A stretch of 64,000 bases of DNA from Sipunculus nudus (GCA_026874595.1 CM049316.1:44407695-44471694); one strand, 5' to 3'. Counted from the stretch's first letter, positions 36,655 through 49,082 are shown. Notes: a model not told the origin generated them from the sequence alone. A program made the numbers and translations.

Positions 36655-36708
<54 letters not shown>
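36655..36708. repeat. (AT)n microsatellite
   Basis: 54 bp, just before an inverted diverged tRNA unit. Confidence 0.93.
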
Positions 36709-36711
<3 letters not shown>

Positions 36712-36744
36712 GTAAAATTGCATTTTATTTGCAGATATGCGCGT

Positions 36745-37230
36745 TATTTTACAGGAGACCCGGTTGAACTCCCCATACGTACACTGTACCCACGAAATCT
36801 AAGAAAATTAAAGAATCAACTAATGTGACATAAATTAGAACTATTATACCGAAATGTCACATTCTGAAGACAGGTCTGGGCCTCGGAACAAATACTGTAA
36901 TTCAAGCGGGGCCAACGTGTTGGAGAACAGGACACGTGTCTCTCACCCTTTTTTACACTGCACTTTTTGAATCAAACATGGTATGCAGGTATTTATGTAT
37001 GGTTTCATTCACAGGTTATAGTTCAATAAAAGCATTCGACCCTGGTGGGACTCGTACCCACAACCTCTGGATTAGAAGTCCAGCGCGCTATCCATTGCGC
37101 TACAGGGCCCTGCTGTTTATGTCCTACTGACCCACAGAGCGGACAGTGGACATAGCCACAGTCACCTGAACTGAACCGTGACACCGTGTTGTCGTCACGG
37201 ATTTCTGAACACAACTATACACTACTCAGA
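36745..37230 (-). repeat. Diverged tRNA-Arg unit in inverted orientation
   Basis: On the minus strand the order is tRNA-upstream segment, tRNA, then downstream segment ending with a GGGTCTCCTGTAAAA-like motif (36747-36762 on plus). Confidence 0.75.
37037..37109 (-). pseudogene. tRNA-Arg (TCT) copy with a B-box mutation
   Basis: The 73-nt minus-strand copy matches the others except that T55 of the T-loop is A (GGTACGAGTCC instead of GGTTCGAGTCC). T55 is the invariant pseudouridine site and a key B-box base, so transcription and folding are probably impaired. All stems are intact. It is the only full copy on the minus strand. Confidence 0.75.
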
Positions 37231-37494
37231 TACAATTAAATTAGAAAAAACGGTAAAATGTCACCATTAAACTGTTCCGTCTAAGATATAGCTTTGGAAT
37301 GATTAAAATACATGCATTAACAAAACCCTGCATATATAAATAAACTGTTAGTTTTAAAGCAAAAGGGTAAAAATCTAAGAGAAAAGAAATTCTTCCTCAT
37401 GTCCGTACAGTTGCTTGAGGTACATCAACAGTGGCGTCAATTTAACCCCTTCCCCGGATGACTCGCACACACACATACGCACACACATTCAAAT

Positions 37495-37499
<5 letters not shown>

Positions 37500-37543
<44 letters not shown>
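37500..37543. repeat. (AT)n microsatellite
   Basis: 44 bp. The paralogous tract in copy 1 is at 31659-31699. Confidence 0.93.
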
Positions 37544-37548
<5 letters not shown>

Positions 37549-37627
37549 CCTTTTAGCGTCTGTATGACTAATTTCAAATATATGAGCGTTTGCATATATG
37601 ACAAATATCAAATTTATATATACTTAT

Positions 37628-38462
37628 GGGGCTGTCCCACTTAGGCGACTCTACGGGCGACTACAGGCGACCAGGCTGTCGCCTCATGGTCGCCGGGTGG
37701 TCTCCTGTATGGTCGCGTGAAGTCGCCTGAAGTCGCCCCAAGACTCGTGACCTCGAAACTGTCGCCTCTGGATTTTTTTAACATGTTCAAAATTCTCAGG
37801 TGACAGCTTTTTTTGTCGCCAGTGAGCGTAGCCTGGCCTCTACTGGCGTAGGTGCTGTCGTAGGCTGTCGCCAGCTGACGCGGGTTGTCGTAGGTACTGT
37901 CGTAGGCTGTCACCAGCTGACGCGGGTTGTCGTAGGTGCTGTCGTAGGCTGTTGCCAGCTGACGCGGGTTGTCGTAGGTCCTGTTATAGGCTGTCGCCAG
38001 CTGACGCGGGTTTTCGTAGGTCCTGTCGTAGGCTGTTGCCAGCTTAAGCGGGTTGTCGTAGATCCTGTCGTAGGCTGTCGCCAGCTGACGCGGGCTGTTG
38101 TTTCTTGAAGCAAGGTCCATCCTTGTCTCCGGCTCCTCATATAGCACATGGTAGAGAATCGTCGAAGCTTGTCGCGGGTGGACGTAGCAAGAATTCTGGT
38201 GTCGTAGGTTGTCGCCAGTAGGGTCGTAGGTTGTCGTAGATGAGGTCGTAGGTTATCGTAGGAGATTGTCCTTTGTCGTGGCGACTGTATCGCCGGTTGT
38301 CGGCAGCTTGTCGTAGCTTGTCTTCAGACAGTCGCCTAACATTTGTAGCTTGTCTTAGACCATTGTCGCAGCGGAGGTCCTGTCGCCTGTTTTTCGGCGA
38401 CCATGAGGCGACAGCCTGGTCGCCTGTAGTCGCCTGTAGAGTCGCCTAAGTGGGACAGCCCC
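37628..38462. mobile_element. Transposon with long GTCGCC/GGCGAC inverted repeats, copy 2
   Basis: 835 bp. The left end GGGGCTGTCCCACTTAGGCG and the inverted right end are nearly perfect over ~65 bp. The interior holds a 42-bp minisatellite. It is non-coding: the 168-codon minus-strand frame is an effect of the minisatellite period being a multiple of three. Confidence 0.85.
37854..38105 (+). repeat. 42-bp minisatellite, six copies
   Basis: The unit contains CTGTCGTAGGCTGTCGCC and AGCTGACGCGGGTT. Six copies differ by a few substitutions each. Copy 1 of the transposon retains about two to three units near 31998-32110. Confidence 0.93.
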
Positions 38463-38677
38463 ATTAATCGCATTTAAAATATATTTCAATTAAAGGTTTT
38501 ATACTTTATAAACTATTTTTTTATATTACTATTATGTTTCCAGTATAAGTTAGTTCTAAACTAGGTTTAGATGCAATTAATAAATCTTTCATACGCGATA
38601 CATAAATAATATTCTCTAAATAGGGGGAGGGGTGATTACATTAACCAATCCCCTCTTGCCAAAAAGTGTGAATGTGT

Positions 38678-38708
<31 letters not shown>

Positions 38709-40660
38709 GTTATACCCCCATATCCCCTATATTGATGCCCCTGTGTACCAAATATTTGCCTATGTTGTGGAATTACTTACCAAACCGTCTCAGAAATGAA
38801 ATTGACTAGAACCATTTTAAATCCTTGATGAATGACTTAGCATGAATAAGCTGTAAATACTCTTTGTTTCGTAACAATGTATAACATTTTATCAATTTAA
38901 TATATATTTTATTCTGATATTAATCCCTATAAATCGGTCGTAACCAGTCTTGATGTGCATGAAATTTAACATTAGTTATCAGCGAAAGGGCTGTAGACTA
39001 CATGTTCAGTTCAAAATTTGTTTCTCGTCTCCTTTCAAAATATCCTTAAACAAGTAAAAGAATCCATTCATGAAGTGCTTGCCGAAGTGTTTAAGCATTT
39101 GTATTTGACAGTTTCAGTTAAGCTAACTTTTTTTCAATTTAAATCATTCCCAGAAATATGTGTGCCTCATTTTTTTATTTAAGTATGTTAATGTTACAGT
39201 TATCACTGCTAATAAATCGCTTTATTTGTATTTTAAAATTAGAGACTGCTGACAGGATGCATATCTCCACCAACGGATCCAGGCCCGCCCCAAAAATTTA
39301 ATAAACCCATGGCCTACCATACTACATTAATTTATCGAAAACAAAGGTGATATTCACGACAAACATATTTAGAAAAAAAGAAACAGGGGCATGGTCATTG
39401 CTCATTCTTTAACAATTTAAGTTTAGTGTGAGACATAACAGACCGTTTTGAGATTGTGTGTTTTGAAAAACTAAGAAATCATGACGTATATGACTGGCCG
39501 AGCTGCGATGTTAACAGGGGATGCGGTTATTTGACATCCGCCGCCTGCCTAGCTACCTCGACTCGACTAAATAAAAAGTTTAAGGCCAGCGAGGCCTAAA
39601 CCGGCCCAGTCGATGAAATGGTTATGACTGAACTCCTCCTATTAACAGAGCCATAAAACTTAGGATAGGTACCGCCACCTTGCGGGATATTATATAACTA
39701 AATCACGGCTCTCTGGAAAAGGGCTGGCACTCTGTCACGTCTATCGGTACATGGAATCACGTTTTATTTGACGCATCTTAGCAAAAACTATACAGTTAAG
39801 CCCAGGCAGGGCTAGCGAGGACAGGAGCAGTCAAGGAGACCGCCAGTCAGGAACGGAATCGATATATTTTTATTTTTGGAGATGTTGTACCATCCGCGTT
39901 TTGATTTTACCGATCCATTTAAATAAATGCTTTCTCTTTGCTTGCAAATGGCCTATCGTTCCACAAAAATGTTATCAAAAATCATTGAGAAAATTCGGAG
40001 ATATGCGCTGATAAAACATCCCCCCCCCCCTTCAGAAAAGTCAAAGTTTGTCCATGGTTAAACGTTGCAAGCTCCAAGTTTACCGAATGCCTCATGAGAT
40101 GAGGGCCACACGGCAATCGGGTTGCTTAAAGACCATGATCGAGAAATGATATTTTTTGATAAAATACACTATTTTTAATGTTTTAGCAATTTTAATTATA
40201 GGTTTAGCTATTAGATTCATCTACTCATTCCCCATGCACGACTTTTTTTTATAGAAAACTTTACTTCCAACTAGAATGGCTTTGTTTTTGGCAGGTGCAA
40301 AAACAGCTTGTCTCAACCATTGGGCCATCCCAAAATGTGACTGGAAAAAGTATGCACATCCTTAGAAGATATGGCGTTTCGGAAAACAAATAAATCCGCA
40401 GATTTGTCCTTGAAGATGAAGGCCACCATTCAAAGGAGGAACTTTTACTTTTGATGACGTCACATGAAACGGTTCTGTTCAGGATACTCCTTTTACATGT
40501 TGCCTTCATTCCGCGCTGGTATACTCTGGTTGTATCCATATTCGTGAAACTGATATTTCGCGATTATCAATTTTGATTATTTCGCGAGGGTTACGTTTTC
40601 GCGATGTCACCATGCAGATACCTACACATATAGTATATCCATAATCACATTGATTATTCA

Positions 40661-41079
40661 ATGTACGCGCTAAATTAGGCTGGGACCCTTACATCTTGTT
40701 ATGTTATAACCTGGCATGAAATCTTGGTCAATTCAGGAGTGGAAATTCTGTATTTATTATGAAAGAATGTGCCTCAGAACAATTTATTTTGACTACGTAA
40801 TTCAATTTTTTTTCACATTGTAAGACTGGTTGCCTCTCTCTCTCTCCAATCCTCATCCGTCAGGGTATGTTAGTTTTCACTCTATCTCTGTCTCTCGAGA
40901 TCTTTACATGCCTGTCACTCTGTTCACACATATAAACTCTCATTCTGGATGGTCATGACATACACACACATACACACGCAGACCTATATATATAATTATA
41001 TAACTCATTCTGGTTGAGTCAACCCATACACACACAAACAGATATATACATATATAATCATATACATGTATATATATTT

Positions 41080-41118
<39 letters not shown>

Positions 41119-41120
41119 GA
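40661..41120. other. Microsatellite-rich spacer
   Basis: Contains CT, AC and AT runs and repeated phrases CTCATTCTGG-TTGAGTCA like the unit boundary of the tRNA arrays, ending in (TC)n at 41083-41113. Confidence 0.6.
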
Positions 41121-42084
41121 CTCAACCAGGATAAGACAGAGACTAAATCAATATTAAATGAATGGGTTACAAATTAAAAACATCAACATCAGAGTTTACT
41201 GCGTAAGGAAAAGTAAGTAGTAAAGACGTTTACAATTCATATATTTTACATAACATCTATGATAACGTGCATTATTACACAGCATAAGTTTTTTTATAAT
41301 GTTAACGAACTGTCGGTGAAATTTTTCTCGATATTTTGGTACTTTACTTTGAACACGATAAGATAAGAAGAGTATTACATCTGCACACTAAGTCAACTAA
41401 ATGATAACCATGGATACACTACTCTAGGTGTGTACAGTAATCCGTGACGAGAACTCGGTGTCACGGTCTAGTTCAGGTGACTGTGGCTATGTCCAATGTC
41501 CGGTTTATGAGTCGCATTTACATACCCAGGAAGGCCCTGTAGCGCAATGGATAGCGCGCTGGACTTCTAATCCAGAGGTGGTGGGTTCGAGTCCCACCAG
41601 GGTCGCACGCTTTCTTGTTTTGACAATACAGTGTGAATGAAACTTCACACAATTCACTCAAATTTCACATCTGCCATGCCTCATATGTTGGCTCCGTTTG
41701 AAGCAAAATTTCACTTCCGAAGCCCAGACATGATTATAGAATGGCATAAATCGGCAGAGTGCGAATGTGTGTAGCGTTTGTTCAGTTTTGTTATTTTTAG
41801 ATTTCGAACATTCGGTATAGGTATAAGGTGTTCATCCGGGTCTCCTGTACAAAAACACGCATACATGTGACTGTAGATGAAATGCGTATAACTATGTTTC
41901 TCTCTCTCTCATTGTGTGTGCTTGTGCTTGTGTGTACGTGAGCATTTATTGACTCAACCAAACTGAGAGAGAGAGAGAGAAAAGGGGACAAAGGGAGAGA
42001 GAGAGAGAGAGAGAGAAAATGAGAAAGAGTTGTATCTATACATTATAATTAACAGGTTAACAGGTGCAATGTATGTATTTTTTT
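41120..42084 (+). repeat. Dispersed tRNA-Arg unit before module C
   Basis: Array 2-type unit without the truncated MITE at its left. It passes directly into module C. Confidence 0.85.
41533..41605 (+). tRNA. tRNA-Arg (anticodon TCT)
   Basis: Intact cloverleaf. The only difference from the other copies is in the variable loop (AGGTG for AGGTT), which is structurally neutral. The downstream T-run is CGCTTTCTTG, so the terminator is only TTT here, weaker than TTTT in the others. Confidence 0.94.
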
Positions 42085-42236
42085 CTTTAAAAATTTCATA
42101 TAGAAATGTTAAGTTTACCTGTAACAAGCACGACCCGGCCTTTTGAAATAAGAAACCGTTGTTAAACCGTTGAGACAGTAATTATAAGCTGCATGGAGAG
42201 CCTGTTTCCTATTCGTAATGTCCCTTTTGTATTAAT

Positions 42237-42438
42237 CAGGGGCGGACCCGGGGGGGGGGGGGGGGGGGGGAGGTAGCGGATTTGTCCCCCTTACTGCGAG
42301 AATATACCTTTATGTAGTATTATCCCCTAAACTTTATTGGCTAACTCAACTTCGGGGAATTGTGGACACCTTTAAGGGCGTTAATCCTTCGGTAAAACAG
42401 TAACCCGATACTCTTTTAAGTTCCTGGATCCACCCCTG
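42237..42438 (+). mobile_element. hAT-like MITE, module C copy
   Basis: CAGGGGCGGACCC with a long G-run on the left, and GGATCCACCCCTG inverted on the right. Confidence 0.75.
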
Positions 42439-44270
42439 CACAGTTTTGAATTATATCTGTAAAATACACGTCATAACGTACCAGGACATCCTTATCCAGG
42501 CGACACAGCCATGGGGAATTTACCTGAGTTAACTATACACGTATGTATAAAGATTCTATTGAAGTTATTTTTTATAGGATGTTTCGCCTAGATTATATAC
42601 ATTATATACATTATATCCATTATTTACATTATATGTATATATAAATATTCCAAGATATATTTGTCAATGATGTATCAGGAGAAAACCTGCAGAATGTAAA
42701 GTCTTGGAAAATAAAAGGATTGTGTTAAAAAAACTACATTCCACTTTCATGAGGTAATTATATACAAGGTTTCCCTGGAGAGTATGATTCCCTGTGAAAG
42801 CATGATTCACCGTGGTAATGTTTATCATATATAAGTTAATACATTATCATATATTTAAAATAAGATATTTGCGGCACAGAGAAAGTATAATGGACACATG
42901 GTGTTTAATTTCAACAAAGGCACAAGAGGATACGGACACGCAAATGCAATATTACCGTAAAAAGAGTAACAAAACACATTTGTAATATATATAATAATAT
43001 ACCCTGATGTAATAACCTAACATGTTCACCGATGAAATCCTATACTACCGATTTGTCAATGCTGATGTAAAACTAAAAAGATAGATTCTTCCAAGAACAA
43101 ACATGTTTTTTTTAACGTAAAGCCTTTAAGGTAAGTTAAATAATGTGACTCATGTGACGTTGGTTACTTAAGTATATATATATATATATATATATTGTGA
43201 CTGGCTTATTAATTGCTAGACTATTTTTAAGATTTTCACACTTTCATTGTTTCGCGAAGGTTTTATTTTCGCGATCAGTAACACCTGTACCCACATTGAT
43301 TATTTAAAATGTACGATAAGATTGGACGAGGACCCATGGCACCCGAGAGAACACGCATCAATTCTTGATCTCTATAGGCAGATAATATGGAAGATCTGAT
43401 ATGATTCCATCTTTGATAGACATTTTACATAAAATGAATATATCATTATTATTTATAATATCAATCATTTGACTTTTTACTTTCAAACCTGCAGGCGTGG
43501 TCACGTGACGACATACTTAAAATGCCAGTGTTGCTGCACTTTTCATATATAGTCATAAAGGGTTTTCACAAAAACCCGTTTGAACAGAAACCCCCTGTTA
43601 AACAGTTCTTTTACCAAAATGGTTTCTGTTAGTTAGTGGAAACCTTTTCTTGAACAGACTCCCTTTCAGAATCCTTTGAAAACCTCATATTTTTGTATAC
43701 ACCTATGTAGATGAGCCGTCTTATTCACAATGTTTTCATTTGTTAATTTTCCTTTAAGCGAACAAGGAGAATTTTAAACCCTTGCAAATAACAAACCAAC
43801 CACAGTATAGCGGCAACTGTGTACCACTATTTAACCATTATGACATCACAGTTGACGTAATGGTATGTGGGCCTGCTACAGGACTTGAGTCTAGTATAAT
43901 GTTTTTGAAACAGAACCCCGACTACCGATTTGGGTATAAGCATACGGCTTGCTATAAGGGCGGGCAAGTCTCACGACATGTTATAGTGTAAACATCAGTC
44001 TGTAACGTAACGTCATAAAACTGTCATCATGCCACTACGATATTATAACACTATAAAACTTGATATCCATTTGATGTATCTCCTTTTAAAGATATATATG
44101 ACACAGCTGTTATTTTACAAAGAGTTAATTGGCTATTTCTACTCAGTTTATTTTTCATGAAGACGAAAAAAAAACCTTCAAAGAGCCCAAGAATGCAGTG
44201 CTTATTGAACAACATCCAAACATACGTATAGAAGCGGAGACCAAAGCGAGGCAATTTTTTTCAACTCTAA

Positions 44271-45123
44271 AGGGATGTTTCCATGTACGCATATTGTTAC
44301 AGATGTCTGTGAGCTGTTGACATGTCTCTTTTATTGTGCGGCGCTAGCATTGTCCGTTGCCATGTGTTGTTGACTGTGTATTATGTATTATGTATTGTTC
44401 TTTAGATTGTTCGGGAAATGGAAAGTTCTCGGCTTGAGATGAGAAGTTATAAATAGGGGGCTGTGTTTTAGAGCCGAGAGAGAGGTGAGAGAATATTCCA
44501 GCGGACCCAGAAGAGTGGACCTTTTCCTATAACTGCGGCAGTTAAAGCTTTTCTTCTTAATTTGTGACGCATTTTATAGTCTTCAGTTTACCTTTTGGAT
44601 CACTGCCAGGATTTCACTTTTGGATTGCAGTAGATTGATTTTGTGATTACATTGGACTGTTATTCTCTGAGAAGATTTGTGTGAACTGGTTATCCGGCTT
44701 ACACATTTTAAAGGACTTATCGCTGTGACAGTAGTGGTATCCAGGTACTGTGCACTTTGTTTATTATTCTGGGTGATTGTATTGATTTGCTGTTTTACTG
44801 TTGTTGTACTGTGTAATTGTATTAATTTAGTGTATTGTAATGTTAGGATTGTTTTAAGAATAAATAATAATTATTTGTTAACAAAAAAAACACTGACTTA
44901 ATTCTTTTTTAACCCCCTAGACATTTCATGCTGTCTAGTGTTACAGAATCTGATTTTTTTTGTCTCCATTACAAAATTAATGTTCGTCACGACTACGTGA
45001 TCTGTTAATATCAGATTCCGTAACAATATATATGCGTATGTGGTTATATGCGTGAAAAAATAGGTGTTTCCATGTGCGCGTAAAGCCGCGTATACGCATA
45101 CACGCGCACATGGAAACATCTCT
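44271..45123 (+). mobile_element. Harbinger-like element, module C copy
   Basis: AGGGATGTTTCC and GGAAACATCTCT ends, with TAA at 44268-44270 and 45124-45126. One matching substitution in each end (G to A, C to T) keeps the inverted repeat paired. Confidence 0.7.
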
Positions 45124-45199
45124 TAATATCATATGATATTACTTAGTCATAAATCAGAACAGAGGGCATCAAGTACAAATCCTTACCGCTTCAAGTACA

Positions 45200-45201
<2 letters not shown>

Positions 45202-45261
<60 letters not shown>
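45202..45261. repeat. (AT)n microsatellite, empty site of the Tigger insertion
   Basis: 60 bp uninterrupted, in the same flanks that enclose the Tigger-like element at 27488-28961. Confidence 0.95.
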
Positions 45262-45262
<1 letters not shown>

Positions 45263-46030
45263 CATATGCAGATTTTCTCCAGTAATTGAACCGGGCGGCG
45301 GTTATGTTTTTGCCCATGTTTGTCTGATTCTTCTTCATAATTTTATGGAAAAATTATTAAACCGTTATTGAAAGACAGGATTCGTGCTTACACAAAAAAA
45401 ATGGAATTAAGTTGGTTAAACCCCCAATTATGTACATGGATCGATGAGCAGTTTTAGAAGTAATCGCACCCAATGGTGTCATCTGGTGTTGGAAAATGGA
45501 AATAGGAGAGAGAAGAAATATATCCTTAAAAGAAAGCCAAGGATATTATTGATGTAGGGTCCGGACTTTGCCTCGAGTCTACTTTTTTAGTGACATGCAC
45601 TCGGACTTATGTAGGTCTACATGTGCGAATTACTAACATAATATTGCAAAATAATAACACATTATAAAGCAAGTTTTGCTCAGCATCGGGGGTTATGAAT
45701 TTATTTAACCATCATGGTGAAAGCATGTGTGAACTTACTTAAGAATATACGTGTTAATCTGATATTTCCATTTTAATTTGCTTTTAGAGATAAAATGACT
45801 CGAACTCGAAGCTCAAGGACTTTGACTTTGACTCGAGGGATTCGGACTCGGATTGAACTCGGACTCGTATGACGCGGACTCGACTATACCTCTGAATCAT
45901 TGATGGATATAGAATAATAGATGGTGATGCAGGTATATTACTCAGCCTTTAAAGGTATACACTGTGCTTTATTTACGTAGTCCAGTACAGACCATATTTA
46001 GCAAGGTTTACGAGTTTCAGATTCGGTGGG
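45262..46030 (+). repeat. Duplicated segment shared with 28961-29680
   Basis: Collinear copy. After 46030 a short unit-like stretch (to about 46135) continues, then homology to the tRNA units ends. Confidence 0.85.
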
Positions 46031-46286
46031 TCGGATTTCACTGTCATGTCACATGGTAAAGCATTTTTGTTTTCAGAAGGAAATTATTGTTTATTAGAGG
46101 TAAAGACATATAAATGTTTTCACAGATGTTACAAATTTTGGACTGACCAACATACCAGAACGTGGTTAGTGACACAGGTGAGGTGCGACCTTATTCACTT
46201 TAACAATGCCGTCGAAGGGGGGGGGGGGGGGGGTATGTGCTCGAGAGTGAATTAGAGTGAGAACAATTTGGGCAAGCAAAATGCAC

Positions 46287-46415
46287 TTAAGGGTCACATA
46301 GGTCAAACTTGTTAAGGTTTTCCATATTTTCATATAGCACATCGTCCACATTGTCTCGTTTGACATCAATTAAGTCCATCAAATACAAGGTGACTCTCGG
46401 GAATGTCCCATCTCC
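46287..46415 (-). CDS. Candidate terminal exon or gene fragment, function unknown
   Basis: On the minus strand one frame reads GDGTFPRVTLYLMDLIDVKR, then a strongly acidic 22-residue tail ending in CDP before a stop. The composition is much more protein-like than other frames in this region. An AG at 46415-46416 could be a weak acceptor. A strong donor (CCAG|GTGAGT) lies only ~20 bp upstream, too close to be spliced to it. I do not recognise the family. It may be the 3' end of a gene, a decayed transposon ORF, or chance. Confidence 0.25.
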   Translation of the reverse strand, partial: GDGTFPRVTLYLMDLIDVKRDNVDDVLYENMENLNKFDLCDP

Positions 46416-47380
46416 TCAACCAAATAAGTTGCACTCACCTGGCCTTCAACCCGTGTGTCATCATTTCATAACATGTTTTATAATATAAAATGCACGCCAT
46501 CTAAAGGCCAGATCTTTTCTTTCCATCGGTTAAAAAAAGCCCCGTGTATCACTCTGTATAACCTATGAATACTATGCTGGAGGAGGCGCAAATGCTCCCC
46601 CCCCATCCCCAAATTCCAGCCCCCCCCCCCCAGTGTCACTTTGCATGTTATATTGAGGGAAAACTTTACACACACTAAAGATCTGCTAAGAGAATTAGAG
46701 TATGAAAGTAATTTAAATATATGAAAATATATGATTCATGTTTACGTCAAGTTTCATTACTGTACACTTTCATCTGCGGATACCAAATGATTAATAAGTG
46801 AACAGTTGCTCTTATCTTGAGTTAAAAATGTTTCAGGGATATTGAAGTAAACTGATTGTTATATATATAAACATGTACATATGCGCAATTTGGCAGGCGA
46901 ATATGGTGCACCCCCCCCCCCCCACCTTTCACAAATCCAGGCAACGGCCCTCATTGTTCACATGATGTAATTTAGATTCTTACTATAGTCCATTTCACCA
47001 CCTGCTGTCCACCTGTTTTTTGTAGATGATTTACTTAAAAGTTTATATTTTTCAATATTTTCCAAGTAAACAACATGTGGAAGTGAAACCTAATATGGCA
47101 GTTAAGAATTTTACAATAAATCCCCCGTTCATGCATCACAACATGTTTCACACGTCTCTTTATCATGATCTGGCATATATTGTGTGTTCCTCCATAAGTA
47201 GCCATCTTTGTTTTAGCTGGTTATATATTTTTTTAGTGTGTTTACATGAGATCATATCCAATCAGCAGCTGTCATTTGAGGCTGTTTTTGCATGTGACCA
47301 ATGACCTTGATCGCCATAAATGGGTCTGATATGTTGTAAAATGTTAACTGATTTCTCATATTTTCAGAAAATACTGTTAC
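46416..47380. other. Unassigned, with C-runs
   Basis: Contains C-runs near 46596, 46621 and 46912, probably edges of G/C-run MITEs, and no supported gene. Confidence 0.35.
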
Positions 47381-47545
47381 TCAAATATGGCATAAGGTAG
47401 GAATTTAGTTACCTATTTGAAAATTAGGTTCTGTAATCCTCTCCTCTACACTATAATTATTTCCCTTGAAATGTACCTGATAAAAATTTTCATAGCAAAA
47501 AACAGGTGGACATAAGGGGATGAAACGGACTATAGTCAACTTCGA
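47380..47545 (+). repeat. Dispersed repeat shared with 6990-7190
   Basis: Partner of the repeat at 6990-7190, diverged, same orientation. Confidence 0.5.
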
Positions 47546-47626
47546 AAAACTCGGAAAAAAAACACAGACACAAACTGACAAAAACTTTGAGGCATTTAAT
47601 CAGGTCAGTCAGAATAATGACTAGCA

Positions 47627-47735
47627 GGGGCGTCAGTACAGGGGGGGGGGGTATATACCCACATCCCCCACATTTTTTGCAAGATTGCGGGAGGGGGGGG
47701 GGGGTATCCCCTTGTTATTTAGAGAATAGGATTTA
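47627..47735 (+). mobile_element. G-run MITE end (GCGTCA type)
   Basis: CAGGGGCGTCAGTACAGGGG followed by two G-runs. The inverted relatives are at 33745-33880 and 38600-38745. Confidence 0.5.
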
Positions 47736-47984
47736 TACACTGAATATAAAATATTTCAATAATTAGAATGAGAGACTTTGATTACATTTCTGCCTTTCTG
47801 CTTGACCCAATTAGTTTATCTTATGTACATAGTTGTAACATCTCAAATATATTAAGGTTTGTTTACAAGCATTGTATATACATATCTGACTTGTTTCAAT
47901 ATTCGATGACTCACAGTCTACCGCTATGAGTCATCTCCCTACCCTTTGAGTTAAATTGATGCCACTCATAACTAGGAATCTCCG

Positions 47985-48310
47985 TTCTAAGGAATTGAAG
48001 CCTCCGTCATGTGGGGGGGGGGGGGGGGGGTCCTGTTGTGGAATGCTCCCGATCCCCTGTTTGCATTCAATTATTCGGCCCATATTCCCAGGTTCATTCC
48101 TTCATAAGTGACTCTATACATAAATTGTTTGATAACGTCCCTGAATACCGATCATGTGCTGGATCCACACCAAAATCTTATCGATTCTTCATTGGCACAT
48201 TCTCGTAATGCATGCCCTGAAATTTTCATTAGATCCCGTTCATGATTGCGTGGGCTATCTTATGAACAACACACATAAAAACACGAACGAAGATGAACAC
48301 ATATATACCC
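47985..48310 (+). repeat. Dispersed repeat, copy 2 of the unclassified family
   Basis: Matches 55690-55945 inverted and 1050-1300 direct. Landmarks are CATGTGCTGGATCCACACC, GCCCTGAAATTTTCATTAGA and CGTTCATGATTGCG. A long G-run (48013-48030) replaces a short segment of the other copies. Confidence 0.65.
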
Positions 48311-49039
48311 TCCTGGGGGCGACAATTACAAGGAGTTTGGTGGTAAGGTCAAGAATGCGGGGGTTGGCGCTATACCGTTTTATTAAATGACGGATGTGGT
48401 TTTGTCACTTTGCTAACTCTGGTCTCATCCGGTTTGTTCACCATGCACGTATTTTCACTCAATCCTAAACAGTATTGTTCTGCATTGCGTCTGTTTTCAC
48501 AAATCGGTTCTTTTTTATGTGAATTGATGACATAACTTGACTTTTTAAGTGTAAGTCAGTTATATACTTTTATTTGAGCTTAATTTTGTTTTCTACAAAG
48601 GCTCGTTCGGATGTTCAGGTCATATTTGCGGGGTCATAATTTCACCATTTCCACTTTTTATTGTTTATCGAGGGTTCCATTTCCGTGCCCTCACAATACA
48701 AAAGACCTACAGACAGAGTATATAAAATTATTATGGGAATAATTATATCAACTATTATGTGCACAAAATCTTATTAACTGAAATATATGTTTCGTTAATT
48801 GCAGACACCTGGAATGATCTGATATCACCTAAATATCAATCTTTTAAATAAACTATCTATTTTTATAATGTCAACCTTTCACTCTTCAACTTTGCCTTCG
48901 ATGATATGATCTCTGTTTCACGATTTTTTTCGCGATAATTCCCCTTTAGCGAATTTGAAACCACCAAATAAACAAAAAGGCAACCACAGTATATATGTGT
49001 GTGTGGTGGTGTGTGTGTATAAACGTGAGTGAATGTGTG

Positions 49040-49082
<43 letters not shown>

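Larger units (their letters stand above)
37111..40660 (+). repeat. Duplicated block, copy 2
   Basis: Partner of 31256-35535. It includes the uninterrupted GTCGCC element. The segment 39054-39601 is found only here and contains CGGATCCAGGCCCGCCCC near 39275, a possible MITE edge. Confidence 0.85.
42085..45123 (+). repeat. Module C of the large duplicated module
   Basis: Collinear with A and B. Contains the hAT-like MITE at 42237-42438 and the Harbinger-like element at 44271-45123, whose right part is shorter by a deletion in the GCGTAAAGCCGCG region. Confidence 0.85.

Noticed and set aside
37641-38147. Longest ORF in the window, 168 codons with 14-residue repeats (QLATAYDRTYDNPR type)
   Set aside because: A 42-bp minisatellite has a period divisible by three, so several frames on both strands stay open. 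It lies inside a non-coding inverted-repeat transposon.
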